From positions 1-64,000 of the forward strand of contig JAZQAN010000013.1 in NCBI GenBank assembly GCA_045545235.1: DNA of 64,000 nucleotides. Reading direction: 5' to 3'. Of the stretch, positions 1-8,468 are shown in pieces. How positions within the stretch are numbered: position 1 is the stretch's first letter; each line of letters opens with the position of its first letter. Source of the DNA: CAZNKU01 sp045545235 (GTDB taxonomy: Bacteria; Bacillota; Clostridia; Monoglobales; Firm-18). The translations under genes and the position numbers were made by a program. The notes beneath the pieces were generated by a model. It searched no databases and was not told the origin of the DNA. It saw nothing but the letters and a program-made list of their open reading frames with translations.

Positions 1-465
1 GTTGGTGGTGGCAAAAAGCTTTGCGTCCTTTTCCGAAAGTCTGGATAACAGCATGGCGAAAAACTCTTCTTCAAATAACGTTAGCTCGTCGCAGTACGCC
101 CCTGTTAAGGTAAGACCGCGGATTTTCTGCTCCGCTCTTGCATCCGATGCCCCTTCTAAATAGACGCATCGCCCAAAAAGGGTTGCTTTTTTTGATGCAG
201 TGGAAAAGGTGAAATTATCGTTTCCCACCAGGGATGCCAAAAGATTTAAGTTGTTTCGCTCCAGGGCTGTCATGGTTTTTGCCGCCATAAGATAAACGCC
301 GTCTTTGGGCATGGTGGCAACCCATAACGCCCAGAGCACCAAGGAAATCCATGTTTTTCCCGAGCGGACGGAGCCTTCTAAAAGGTTGATACGCTTTAGC
401 TTTCCGTGCTTCAGCAAGGAAATCACGCCCGCCTGCTTTTCGGAAAAAGAAATACCGTCACTCAA
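1..465 (-). CDS. Phage terminase large subunit, N-terminal part (cut by window edge)
   Basis: The large terminase subunit is the ATPase and nuclease that packages phage DNA into proheads. I translated the minus strand; the reading frame is open from 465 to the window edge (155 codons). It shows a Walker A motif (GSVRSGKT) and a Walker B-like segment (GAYCDELTLFEEE), in the order and spacing of the PBSX/Terminase_3 ATPase domain; the nuclease domain lies outside. The proposed start is a TTG at 465, overlapping the stop of the upstream gene as in many phage operons; a GTG about 20 codons inside is the alternative. Base composition is richer in G+C than the rest of the window, consistent with an integrated phage. 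The family is secure, the start is not. Confidence 0.85.
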   Translation of the reverse strand, partial: MSDGISFSEKQAGVISLLKHGKLKRINLLEGSVRSGKTWISLVLWALWVATMPKDGVYLMAAKTMTALERNNLNLLASLVGNDNFTFSTASKKATLFGRCVYLEGASDARAEQKIRGLTLTGAYCDELTLFEEEFFAMLLSRLSEKDAKLFATTN

Positions 466-745
466 CCAGCTTCACCGCCTCAAATAAGGAAGCCAGCACG
501 CCGTTGTCGGATTTTTCCGTTTCCTGCATAATGGAGCATATTTCGCGAATGGCAGATGCATCACCTTTCTTTCCGCGTTCCACCAATCGCGCCATAATCA
601 TAACGCGATTTGTGCGGCTCTCCGGCTCCACGCCAATGCTTTCTAAAAAATCGTTTTCCTCCTGCGTGGGAACGGGCTTTTTCATGATTTCCGCCAAACA
701 ATCCGCAAGCTTTCCATTGTCAGTTTTGCTTTGTTTTTCGTCCAT
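458..745 (-). CDS. Small phage protein before the large terminase, probable terminase small subunit
   Basis: This 95-residue hydrophilic protein ends inside the start of the large terminase gene (overlap of about 8 bases), the usual place of the small terminase subunit, which recognises the packaging site on phage DNA. No domain can be named from the sequence; it is mostly predicted helix with a charged centre (RTNRVMIMARLVERGKKGD). The start is an ATG at 745 behind a strong AGGAGG site. The call rests on position and size, so an unrelated phage protein is possible. Its composition matches the terminase rather than the bacterial genes to the right. Confidence 0.5.
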   Translation of the reverse strand: MDEKQSKTDNGKLADCLAEIMKKPVPTQEENDFLESIGVEPESRTNRVMIMARLVERGKKGDASAIREICSIMQETEKSDNGVLASLFEAVKLVE

Positions 746-782
746 GGAATCCTCCTTGTGTGTTGTGAATTTTGTGTCCTTC

Positions 783-820
783 GAACCGGTTCAAATATAT
801 TGTAGCACAAATAAATGTGC
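783..820 (-). promoter_or_regulatory. Putative prophage promoter with two dyads
   Basis: Upstream of the minus-strand terminase pair are a perfect palindrome GAACCGGTTC (783-792), an extended -10-like box (TGC then TACAAT on the minus strand, 799-804) and an inverted repeat GCACA-N6-TGTGC (805-820). This could be a repressor-controlled phage promoter. No good -35 box is visible, so the call is tentative. Confidence 0.3.
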
Positions 821-831
821 AATAGTGTGCA

Positions 832-860
832 AAGATAAAAACCGCGTAGCCACGCGGTTT
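832..860 (-). terminator. Hairpin with T-run on the minus strand
   Basis: A 9-bp perfect stem (AAACCGCGT, loop 848-851, ACGCGGTTT) at 839-860 is followed on the minus strand by a short T-rich run. It looks like an intrinsic terminator shielding the prophage region from minus-strand readthrough; no gene precedes it. Confidence 0.45.
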
Positions 861-924
861 AAGGGCATTTTACGCACGTAGCACGACAAATTTTGGTTTA
901 GCGGTGAGGTAAGGGAATGCATCA

Positions 925-1140
925 GAGCCTTCCCCTTGAGGGGAAGGTGTCAGCGATAGCTGACGGATGAGGTGGAAAACGTAGGGAATGACCTATGTGT
1001 CATTCCGCGGAACGCCACGCAGGGCGTTCCCTACAACACCACACCACCGCCTACGGCGGAGCCTGAAGGTGAATTGGCAATGGGTCAAGAGAGGCCACCC
1101 TGGGGTGCTCCTCGAGGAGAAGCCTTTGGAAGTTGCATCT
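925..1140. repeat. Palindromic dispersed repeat elements (REP/MITE-like)
   Basis: The segment is a chain of perfect inverted repeats: CCTTCCCC/GGGGAAGG (928-947), GTCAGC/GCTGAC (949-964), GGAATGAC/GTCATTCC (985-1006) and GGAACGCC/GGCGTTCC (1009-1030), the last two enclosed by GTAGGGA/TCCCTAC (981-1034). A diverged copy in the opposite orientation seems to follow at about 1090-1125. Such G+C-rich foldback units occur as dispersed intergenic repeats in Clostridia. An ORF read across it (988-1182) is an artefact of the repeat. Confidence 0.6.
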
Positions 1141-1417
1141 AAATCTTATGTCTCACAATTACTGAAAAGCATTGGCATCTAAATTATATAGTCTTTATAT
1201 AAAGATTGTTGAAAAGAAAAATAAGTATTTGGTGATTGGATGATAATTGTCATTACAGGGGGGATGAATCAAATGGAGTTCTTAAGTTGATAAATGCAAA
1301 TCTCCCTTGGCTACCACTCTAAATGTGATAAAGAATTTGTACAAATAAGCGGAAGTTTTTTTGAATTGTAAAAATAGACTTGTTTTATGAAAAATGAGCC
1401 CAAAATATATCAACAGT
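1141..1417. other. Gene-free stretch, nothing recognised
   Basis: A+T-rich sequence with stops in all frames and no recognisable RNA, promoter or coding remnant. It separates the prophage and repeat region from the polysaccharide operon. Confidence 0.5.
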
Positions 1418-1452
1418 AAAGCCTGAATTTTTTTCAGGCTTTTTGTTTTTTG
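1418..1452 (+). terminator. Intrinsic terminator without an obvious upstream gene
   Basis: The stem AGCCTGAA (1420-1427) / TTCAGGCT (1433-1440) is followed by a long T-rich run. It probably insulates the polysaccharide operon promoter from upstream transcription, and may be left from a lost gene. Confidence 0.75.
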
Positions 1453-1502
1453 AATGCCGTTTAAACCGCGATTTTAGGGATGTTCGGTAAACGTTAAAAG
1501 TA

Positions 1503-1531
1503 TTGACATATATTGAAAAAAATAGTATAAT
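1503..1531 (+). promoter_or_regulatory. Consensus sigma-A promoter of the polysaccharide operon
   Basis: TTGACA (1503-1508), a 17-bp spacer and TATAAT (1526-1531) match the vegetative consensus exactly. The first operon gene starts about 115 bases downstream, leaving an untranslated leader in which no clear terminator or riboswitch is visible. Confidence 0.85.
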
Positions 1532-1652
1532 CAAATAATAATTTTAATGGGTGGAGTATGCTCTTTTTTAGTTTTGATGATATGAGAAACGTCACCTGTG
1601 ATTTTCAACTAAAAAGGTAGTACAAAATATATTCGGATTGAGGGTTAATTTT

Positions 1653-2501
1653 ATGAGCAAACCAAAAGTTCAAATTGTAATTCCTGTTTACAATTCGGCG
1701 AAATATTTAAGAAGATGTCTGGACAGTTTGTTGGAGCAGACTTACCCATATTGGGAAGCTATTATGGTTAATGATGCATCAAAGGACAACAGTCCCGAAA
1801 TTATGAAGGAATATCAGGCAAAGGACGACCGCATAGCCATTTACAACTTTGAAGAAAATCAGGGTGTGTCCAAAGTGAGAAACTTTGCCCTGGAAAAACT
1901 TTCTGAAAAATATACTGCATTTCTTGATTCTGATGATTTCTGGGAAAAGGATATGCTTGAGGTTATGGTTGAAAAGGCAGAAAGTGAAAATGTTGATGTT
2001 GTGCAAAGCCGATTCTTCTATGATTATACAGGAGGCAAACAGGTGCTTCCCAAAGGTGTATTCAAAGAGGATACAGCTATTGACAAAAATCATATTAGTA
2101 AAATTTATTATAAAATGGCAACCGGAATCAATATGAATCATGTTTGTATGAAGCTGATTCGAACAGAGCTTATTAAGGACATCAGGTTTGACTCAACTCT
2201 TAAAACAGCAGAGGATTTGAAGTTTTGCGCTAAACTTTTCTGCAAGGTGGAATCCTATTACTTCATAAACAGAGCCTTTTATCATTATTGCAGAAATGAG
2301 GAGTCTCTTACAGGCAAAGGTCTTGGAGGCAGAGAAAAGCTTGAAGCAAACCGAAGGGTTTCCGGCGATATGTTAAAAGCGGTTAAAGAACTCGGAATTG
2401 ATACGCCACTACTGAAGATTTTATGTATATTAAGGCCTTATATTATAATAGTTTCAAAGATTTTGAGAATGGTTAAAGAAAAAATGTTTTCGAAAGAATA
2501 A
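1653..2501 (+). CDS. Family 2 glycosyltransferase, first gene of polysaccharide operon
   Basis: A 282-residue inverting (GT-A fold) glycosyltransferase, expected to add a sugar from a nucleotide donor to the lipid-linked repeat unit on the inner face of the membrane. The N-terminus carries IPVYNSAKYLRRCLDSLLEQ, then VNDASKDNS, then the metal-binding DxD-type motif in FLDSDDFWEKD, all typical of GT2. The last 40 residues are hydrophobic and basic, suggesting membrane association. The ATG at 1653, with GAGGG eight bases upstream, is chosen over an in-frame TTG at 1638. It opens the operon, 17 bases before the initiating transferase. Donor and acceptor cannot be read from the sequence. Confidence 0.9.
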   Translation: MSKPKVQIVIPVYNSAKYLRRCLDSLLEQTYPYWEAIMVNDASKDNSPEIMKEYQAKDDRIAIYNFEENQGVSKVRNFALEKLSEKYTAFLDSDDFWEKDMLEVMVEKAESENVDVVQSRFFYDYTGGKQVLPKGVFKEDTAIDKNHISKIYYKMATGINMNHVCMKLIRTELIKDIRFDSTLKTAEDLKFCAKLFCKVESYYFINRAFYHYCRNEESLTGKGLGGREKLEANRRVSGDMLKAVKELGIDTPLLKILCILRPYIIIVSKILRMVKEKMFSKE

Positions 2502-2518
2502 TTAGGAGGAAAGATTAT

Positions 2519-3928
2519 ATGTCAAAGAAAGTAAAAGTTCGTAACATGCGAAACGAATGCAAATATTCTTTTATGTGGGATTTCTTTGTTTTGCTTGTAG
2601 TGTTGCTTTTGGGGAAATTTTTATTTCCAATATCAGGGCCTATTGGTTCTCGTTCCTTGATTATTTTATACGCAATTGACGGATGCCTGACATTGTTTTT
2701 CTTATGTATTATGGAAAAGTATGCGGTCACTATTTCAGGTCTTTATGAAAAAACGGTTATTAACATACTGACCAATATATATACATTTGTTATTGTATCT
2801 TTCATAAACCTTATTTTCTTTAACTCAATGGATAAGTTTGTTGCAGACGTATTTATTGCAGTTGCCAAGGTTGTGGCGCTGCTTGTAATGGATTTGATTC
2901 TTGAAAAGGTAAGAACTAATCCAAAGTTAAGAAGCACCCCAAAGCTTTTGATTCTCGGGGTATCTTCCAAAAACTTCAACAGAATGAAGAGAATTAAATA
3001 TGGCGTTTTGAGGAATTATGAATCCTGGTATGAAAGTATTGAGCTAATGTCTGCCGAAGAAGTGCAGGCTTTTGTTGATGAACAGTTTTTAAAATATGAT
3101 GCAATCTGCGTTTTAGATGGGATTGCCGAGAAAGAATATTCCATAATGGTTAAAAAGACAATGGAACTAAACATTGACCTGTTTGTTGTTCCGAATATTA
3201 TAGATGTTGGTAAAACCAATGCCAAGATTGTTCGTTTTGATGACGTTCTCACCTTGTATATGCCTGAAAAGAACTTATCCAGCATAGAGAAAATTTTAAA
3301 GCGTGCTTTTGACATTGTTTTAAGCCTTGTGGGTCTTGTTATTGCGGCAATTCCGATGATTTTTATTGCCCTGGCTATAAAAATCACATCTCCCGGTCCT
3401 GTTTTCTATTGTCAGAAGAGACTAACTGAGGGCAAAAAGGAGTTTGAAATTTATAAGTTCAGGACTATGATTCCTGATGCCGAAAAGCTTAGCGGACCTA
3501 AATTTGCGGAGAAAGATGATCCAAGAATAACACCTATCGGAAAGATTTTAAGAGCCTGCAGATTAGACGAGCTACCGCAGATATTAAATATCTTAAAAGG
3601 AGATATGAGTATAGTTGGTCCCAGACCGGAACGAGCAGTTTTCGTAGAGCAATTTGAAAAGGAAATTGAAAACTATGAATACAGATTCGAAGTTAAAGCA
3701 GGTCTTACCAGTTTATCTCACGTTTACGGAAGATATTCAACCTACATACATGACAGAACATATTATGATTTATTCTACATAACTCACTACTCATTGTTTA
3801 TGGATTTTAAAATCATTATGCTGACAAGCAAGACAATGTTCTTAAAATCCGCGGCAGAGGGTGAGGATGATTTTAAAGAAAAAACTACGGTTAATACCGA
3901 AAAGGAGGCGAAGCTAGTTGAAAAGTAA
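2519..3928 (+). CDS. Polyprenyl-phosphate sugar-1-phosphate transferase (WcaJ/EpsL-like initiator)
   Basis: Starts repeat-unit assembly by transferring a sugar-1-phosphate from a UDP-sugar to undecaprenyl phosphate. In 469 residues it has about four N-terminal membrane segments, a cytoplasmic nucleotide-binding-like middle and, from residue ~262, the bacterial sugar transferase domain: a re-entrant hydrophobic segment (DIVLSLVGLVIAAIPMIF), SPGPVFYCQKR, YKFRTM, then the catalytic acidic pair in CRLDELPQI and the signature MSIVGPRPE. This is the long polyisoprenyl-phosphate hexose-1-phosphate architecture. Start ATG follows AGGAGG. Its 3' end overlaps the next gene by 11 bases, indicating coupling. 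The sugar (glucose, galactose or other) is unknown. Confidence 0.92.
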   Translation: MSKKVKVRNMRNECKYSFMWDFFVLLVVLLLGKFLFPISGPIGSRSLIILYAIDGCLTLFFLCIMEKYAVTISGLYEKTVINILTNIYTFVIVSFINLIFFNSMDKFVADVFIAVAKVVALLVMDLILEKVRTNPKLRSTPKLLILGVSSKNFNRMKRIKYGVLRNYESWYESIELMSAEEVQAFVDEQFLKYDAICVLDGIAEKEYSIMVKKTMELNIDLFVVPNIIDVGKTNAKIVRFDDVLTLYMPEKNLSSIEKILKRAFDIVLSLVGLVIAAIPMIFIALAIKITSPGPVFYCQKRLTEGKKEFEIYKFRTMIPDAEKLSGPKFAEKDDPRITPIGKILRACRLDELPQILNILKGDMSIVGPRPERAVFVEQFEKEIENYEYRFEVKAGLTSLSHVYGRYSTYIHDRTYYDLFYITHYSLFMDFKIIMLTSKTMFLKSAAEGEDDFKEKTTVNTEKEAKLVEK

Positions 3929-5372
3929 TATCAGACGCGGCAAAAATGTTATTAAAAGAGTTTTATATAAAAGCAGAGCCACAAAGTTTAAAAAGCTGAT
4001 TACTTTTATGCTTATATTAGGTATTCTTGCCTCTGTGATATATTTTGTTAAATATGTATATGTGGAATATGCGGTATCACGTGCCCATGTGGTTTTGAAT
4101 TATCCTGGAATTGCTGAATCAAAGTATCCTGACGGAAGCAGATTTACATACTATGATTTTACTTGTGATGAAAATTTAGAAGAGGCCCTTAAAATTATGC
4201 AAAGCAGGGGCAAGTATATGAATTTTACCATTGATGATATAAGAAACAACTTCTTTATTTACAGTTATCTTGATGGTTCGGCAGTGTCTTCAGTGTCTAC
4301 TGCAAGAAGTGAGGGCAATGACTTCAGTTATGTTGCCAACGAGTATAAGATTACCTTTATTCAGCCACATGACTATAAAAATCAAAGTATAATGGGAAAG
4401 TTATTTAGCCCTGATGACAGTAAAGAGTTCCTTCAGGTTCTCATTGATGTCAATAAGGCAAAAATTGCCCAGAAGCTTGGAGGAATAAACGGATTCAAAA
4501 CCCTTACAGATGCACCGGATGAAGTTAACTACGATTACATTGAAGAGGTAAATATTTATAAAACAAAGATTAACAATATAATTACTTATCTTAAAGAACT
4601 TGAAAAGAAGCAGCAAGGGTTTGTTTCTGAAAAGCATGGCCTTTCCATTAATGATTTAAGAGGTAAATACAACTTCCTTATTTCAAACAATCTTGATGGT
4701 ATAAACAACTTTGTTGAATCTTCAGGAATTTCAAAAGATTTAGACCAGACTTCAAATAAAATTAACGTTAATATTGAAAACTATACAGTAAAGCATAATA
4801 AGTCGGCATCAAAGGTAGAAACCAATGATTTTGCAATGAAAAATTATGACCAGACCTTTACTGAAAACCTTATTAACGTAATTCAGAATGACGAATACGG
4901 ACTGTATCAGGCACGTCCTAAAACCGCTTTCGATACGGTAACACGTCAAAAGCATGAATCAAATGAAAGTGTTTCCGAGTACAGGTCAAAAATCAACATT
5001 TTCTCAAAAGAACTTGACATTTATGATGATGTTGCAATGACTCCGGAAGAACATGAAAGACTTATTGTAAAATGTGACGGACTTATAGATGCATTCGAAA
5101 AGGAATATGAAGAACTTTCAACTCTTGCCAATGAAGTGGTTGAAGAATATTATAACAAAGTTAATGAAGAGTTTATATCCACAAAGATTACTCCAAAAGG
5201 ACTTATAAGCAAAAACCTTATTGTAAAGATGGGAATTGCTTTCCTTTTAGGCGTTGCTCTTGCTTTTGTTATCGCAGCATTTGCAATTTCATTGGAAGAT
5301 AGAATGAAGATTAACAAGAAAAAGAAACTTATAGAAAAGATTAAAGCAAGAAATATTGCAGAGGAGGCGTAG
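3918..5372 (+). CDS. Wzz-like polysaccharide chain-length / co-polymerase membrane protein
   Basis: A 484-residue protein with the layout of polysaccharide co-polymerases: a basic cytoplasmic N-terminus, one membrane segment at ~23-46, a ~385-residue extracellular part rich in predicted helix, and a second membrane segment at ~433-458 with a short basic tail. Such proteins set polymer length together with Wzy. The sequence is diverged, so the call rests mainly on topology, operon position and likeness in layout to the next gene. The start is a TTG with AAAGGAGG 9 bases upstream, inside the end of the initiator gene. No tyrosine kinase domain is attached and none is encoded in the operon. Confidence 0.65.
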   Translation: MKSNIRRGKNVIKRVLYKSRATKFKKLITFMLILGILASVIYFVKYVYVEYAVSRAHVVLNYPGIAESKYPDGSRFTYYDFTCDENLEEALKIMQSRGKYMNFTIDDIRNNFFIYSYLDGSAVSSVSTARSEGNDFSYVANEYKITFIQPHDYKNQSIMGKLFSPDDSKEFLQVLIDVNKAKIAQKLGGINGFKTLTDAPDEVNYDYIEEVNIYKTKINNIITYLKELEKKQQGFVSEKHGLSINDLRGKYNFLISNNLDGINNFVESSGISKDLDQTSNKINVNIENYTVKHNKSASKVETNDFAMKNYDQTFTENLINVIQNDEYGLYQARPKTAFDTVTRQKHESNESVSEYRSKINIFSKELDIYDDVAMTPEEHERLIVKCDGLIDAFEKEYEELSTLANEVVEEYYNKVNEEFISTKITPKGLISKNLIVKMGIAFLLGVALAFVIAAFAISLEDRMKINKKKKLIEKIKARNIAEEA

Positions 5373-5376
5373 TAAA

Positions 5377-7581
5377 ATGGGACTTTTAAAGCTATCCGAA
5401 ATAATTCGTATTCTTAAAAAGCACATTCTCCAGATTATTGCGCTTTCAATGGTTGTTGGTGTAATAAGTGGATTTGTTGTAACAAGTATGCAGACATATA
5501 CCTGTACCCTTGGGTTTAAGTACAACCATCCGGAAGCTCAGGAAGGTCTTGCTCCTGATGGAGAGAGCAAGCTCGACCCTTATGAAATACAGAATCCGGT
5601 TGTTATAAAAGCAGCCCTTGAGAATTTTGGGGTTGAAGAAAACGACGATACTTTTTCTGTTAAGGGTATCCGTCAGAATATTTCCATAAATAAGGTTGTA
5701 ACAGAGCTTGATAAGGAAGTTTCCGAATCTGCGGCATTGCTTGGTGAAAAGTATGACGTTGCTGCCACAGAATATGAAATGAAGTTTACCTACGATGCAT
5801 CGTTGGGAGATGAATTCGGCCCGAAGATGTTCAGCAATATCGTTAAAGAATATGACGAATTCCTGCTTGCAAAGTATTATCACAAAAAGAACATAGAAGA
5901 TTTTTCAAAGGTAGTTAAGGATTCCGATGCGGAATACATAGTAATTGCCGATTCTATGAGCAATAGCATAGACAGAATTATAAGCTCGTTGGAAGAGCTT
6001 GCAGGGTACTATCCTGAATACCGTTCTCTGGCAACAGGCTATAACTTTACTGAACTTGCTGGACTATACAGTAACTTAAGAGAAATTCAGTATGCTAAAT
6101 ATTATGGTAATGTTCGTGCAGGTAATCTTGCAAAGGACAGGGAAATGGTAATTAAAAGCTACCAGACAAAGGTTAAGGACTTAACAGAAGAATACGAGCT
6201 TAACTCTGAAATTGCAGAAAAATATAAGGCAGAAATAGCAACCTTCTATGATTCCTATAAACAGTCAGGTCTTTATCGTCAGGCTAAACAGGTTCAAAAC
6301 AATGTTGAAGCAACTAACAACAAAGACCAGGATGTTTTAAGGGACTATGATCTTGAGGACTATACCAATACGTATGACGACATTATTCTGAACTATGTTG
6401 ACAGAGCTGTTGTTACAACAGATGCAGCCCATTCTGTTGACTACTACCAAATGATAATCGACTCTTATGTTAATGATAGTGTTCCGGAAGAAACAAAGAA
6501 AGCTTTAATTGCAAAAAATGTGAAGATTATGGAAGAGATAGAAACTCTTTCAATGCAGTACAGCACCCTTGCCAATGTCACAATCAAAGAGCTTTATACA
6601 AGCCAGGTAAATACAGACCTTGAGTATCTTATCCTTCCGGAAGTTTCTGCAGATAAGCCGGTTTCTCTTATTTGTATTTTTCTCATGATGCTTACTTTTG
6701 GGTTTGTGACTATTGTTATTTTAATAATCGAAATAATTAAAAAGAATGTTGATGAAGAAACAGTTGCTGCTCTTAAGAAGGAAGATAAAGAAGAGAAAAT
6801 TATTATCGACACTTCCGAGATGGATGAGCTTCATCAGCTTATGTATCAGCAGTATCTTGATGACTTTTCGGAATTTTATCTGGTATATCAGCCCATGGTT
6901 TCATCCGATGAAAATGATGAAAATCATATGGAAGTATTTATCAGATGGCAGAGTCCGGATTATGGATTTGTGTCACCTGTCAAGATTATAAGATGTGCTT
7001 CTGATTTTGGTATCTTCAAACAGCTTAATGACTGGATAGTAGGTAATGTCTGCATGTACCTTAAGGATAAAAAGGACAAGAAAAAGCCACTTCCTATAAT
7101 ACATATCAACTGTCCTTATAATCAGATAAACGATTTTGCCATAATTGATATCATTTTGAAGAATTTGTCCGAATATGATATTCCGGCAGAAAAAATTTGT
7201 CTTGAGCTTGAAGGAAAGGATATCTCAACTGCTCTTGAAGATATTATGCTTCTTGAGGAAATGGGAATAAGAATTTGTATTGATAAGTTTGAAAATTCTG
7301 AAGAGGATCAGGAAATTTTAAGTGCAGTTAAGCCGGATTATATCAAAATGAGTCTTGATATTTTAAACTCCGATATCTATACAACCTCTGATGACGATAT
7401 GCTTGAGGTGGAAGAAAATATGAGCAAGTATTTTGCAGAGGTTATTGCAAAATGTCATGAAAACGGAATAAAGGCTTGCATCTGCGGTATTGAAAAGAAA
7501 TCCCAGGACGATATAGCAAACGAAATGGGGTTTGACTATAAGCAGGGCTATTTATATGGTAAACCCGAAAAATTAATCTGA
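5377..7581 (+). CDS. Wzz-like co-polymerase fused to a degenerate EAL domain
   Basis: A 734-residue fusion. Residues ~1-430 are Wzz-like: membrane segment ~17-37, a large helical extracellular part, second membrane segment ~428-452. A charged linker follows, then a cytoplasmic EAL domain (~488-734), the family that binds or hydrolyses cyclic di-GMP. YQPMV and the closing QGYLYGKP are kept, but the EAL signature reads EVFIR, the LEiTE region reads LELEGKD, and the DDFG metal motif reads DKFEN. Loss of these metal ligands suggests a ligand-sensing rather than catalytic domain. ATG at 5377 behind GAGGAGG is chosen over an upstream in-frame codon. It directly follows the first Wzz-like gene, so the two probably form a mixed complex whose action on chain length responds to cyclic di-GMP (inference). 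Confidence 0.82.
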   Translation: MGLLKLSEIIRILKKHILQIIALSMVVGVISGFVVTSMQTYTCTLGFKYNHPEAQEGLAPDGESKLDPYEIQNPVVIKAALENFGVEENDDTFSVKGIRQNISINKVVTELDKEVSESAALLGEKYDVAATEYEMKFTYDASLGDEFGPKMFSNIVKEYDEFLLAKYYHKKNIEDFSKVVKDSDAEYIVIADSMSNSIDRIISSLEELAGYYPEYRSLATGYNFTELAGLYSNLREIQYAKYYGNVRAGNLAKDREMVIKSYQTKVKDLTEEYELNSEIAEKYKAEIATFYDSYKQSGLYRQAKQVQNNVEATNNKDQDVLRDYDLEDYTNTYDDIILNYVDRAVVTTDAAHSVDYYQMIIDSYVNDSVPEETKKALIAKNVKIMEEIETLSMQYSTLANVTIKELYTSQVNTDLEYLILPEVSADKPVSLICIFLMMLTFGFVTIVILIIEIIKKNVDEETVAALKKEDKEEKIIIDTSEMDELHQLMYQQYLDDFSEFYLVYQPMVSSDENDENHMEVFIRWQSPDYGFVSPVKIIRCASDFGIFKQLNDWIVGNVCMYLKDKKDKKKPLPIIHINCPYNQINDFAIIDIILKNLSEYDIPAEKICLELEGKDISTALEDIMLLEEMGIRICIDKFENSEEDQEILSAVKPDYIKMSLDILNSDIYTTSDDDMLEVEENMSKYFAEVIAKCHENGIKACICGIEKKSQDDIANEMGFDYKQGYLYGKPEKLI

Positions 7582-7608
7582 TGAATTTATGAAAGGAGTG
7601 ATGACCCA

Positions 7609-8466
7609 ATGCGTATTTTGAGAAGGATAATCATTATCTTTGCTTTAGTCATTGTGGCATTGCTCCTTTCCCTGTTTTTGAATGATAAAGCCAACCAAAA
7701 CGTTAGAACAACGCGATATACATATACGGATAAAGAAATTCCCTCTGCCTTTGACGGATGCAGGATTATGATGATATCAGATCTTCACGATGCAGACTTT
7801 TCCGAAGATATTATTGAGAGTATTGAAAAAGAAAAGCCTGACTATGTTGTTATGACAGGGGATATGGTGCAGCTTCCGGACAGTTCAATTGAAAACACTC
7901 TTAAAATTGCAGATGCAGTAACAAAAATGAATATTCCTATCTATGCGGTAAGCGGTAATCATGACAGACAATGTGGCAAGTATGAGGAGATTCTTGAAAG
8001 TTTGTGGGCTCATGATGTGTATATGCTGGAATATGACAGCGTACGGTTTGAGAAGGACGGCGAAAGCATTGTCCTTATGGGAATAAAGGACCCAAAGCAT
8101 GATGTTGTTACAGATGAAAAAATTGCTGCAATCCGTGGCAATATTAAGAATCAGCTTTCCAGAAGAAAAGATTATTTCACAATACTTTTAAGCCACAGAG
8201 CGGACCTTTACCCACAGATTAAGGATACTGGTGTTGACCTTATTTTGTCCGGTCACTTGCACGGCGGAATTGTAAGAATTCCTTTTGTAGGTGGGCTTAT
8301 AGACAGAGATAAAAAAGTTTCTGTTTCTTCCGAGTATGAATATGGAGTTTATAAAGAGGATGGAAACGCAACCATGATAGTAAGTGGCGGTTGCGATAAA
8401 AATCCGAAAAAAAGGAGATTTTTCAATCCTCCCGAAATCTTACTTATAACATTAAAGGGTGAATAG
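7609..8466 (+). CDS. Membrane-anchored calcineurin-like metallophosphoesterase
   Basis: A 285-residue metallophosphoesterase of the YkuE/YaeI type. An N-terminal membrane anchor (IIIIFALVIVALLLSLFL) is followed outside by the full dimetal motif set: SDLHD (57-61), GDM, SGNHD (115-119), a histidine in LLSHRAD and GHLHGG (215-220). Known relatives hydrolyse phosphodiesters or lipid-linked pyrophosphates; here it could recycle a lipid-phosphate or remove a phospho-substituent from the polymer, which would fit with LicD at the operon end. The substrate is inferred from context only. AAAGGAG stands about 12 bases before ATG. Confidence 0.85.
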   Translation: MRILRRIIIIFALVIVALLLSLFLNDKANQNVRTTRYTYTDKEIPSAFDGCRIMMISDLHDADFSEDIIESIEKEKPDYVVMTGDMVQLPDSSIENTLKIADAVTKMNIPIYAVSGNHDRQCGKYEEILESLWAHDVYMLEYDSVRFEKDGESIVLMGIKDPKHDVVTDEKIAAIRGNIKNQLSRRKDYFTILLSHRADLYPQIKDTGVDLILSGHLHGGIVRIPFVGGLIDRDKKVSVSSEYEYGVYKEDGNATMIVSGGCDKNPKKRRFFNPPEILLITLKGE

Positions 8467-8468
8467 CT

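Noticed and set aside
504..881. 125-codon + strand frame opposite the terminase genes
   Set aside because: It is the complement of the small terminase-like gene, with no ribosome site and Ser/Cys-rich shadow composition.
988..1182. 64-codon + strand frame
   Set aside because: Most of it is translated palindromic repeat; no ribosome site and no recognisable protein.
5377..7581. Active EAL cyclic di-GMP phosphodiesterase
   Set aside because: The metal-binding and catalytic signature residues are changed, so a catalytic call is not supported.
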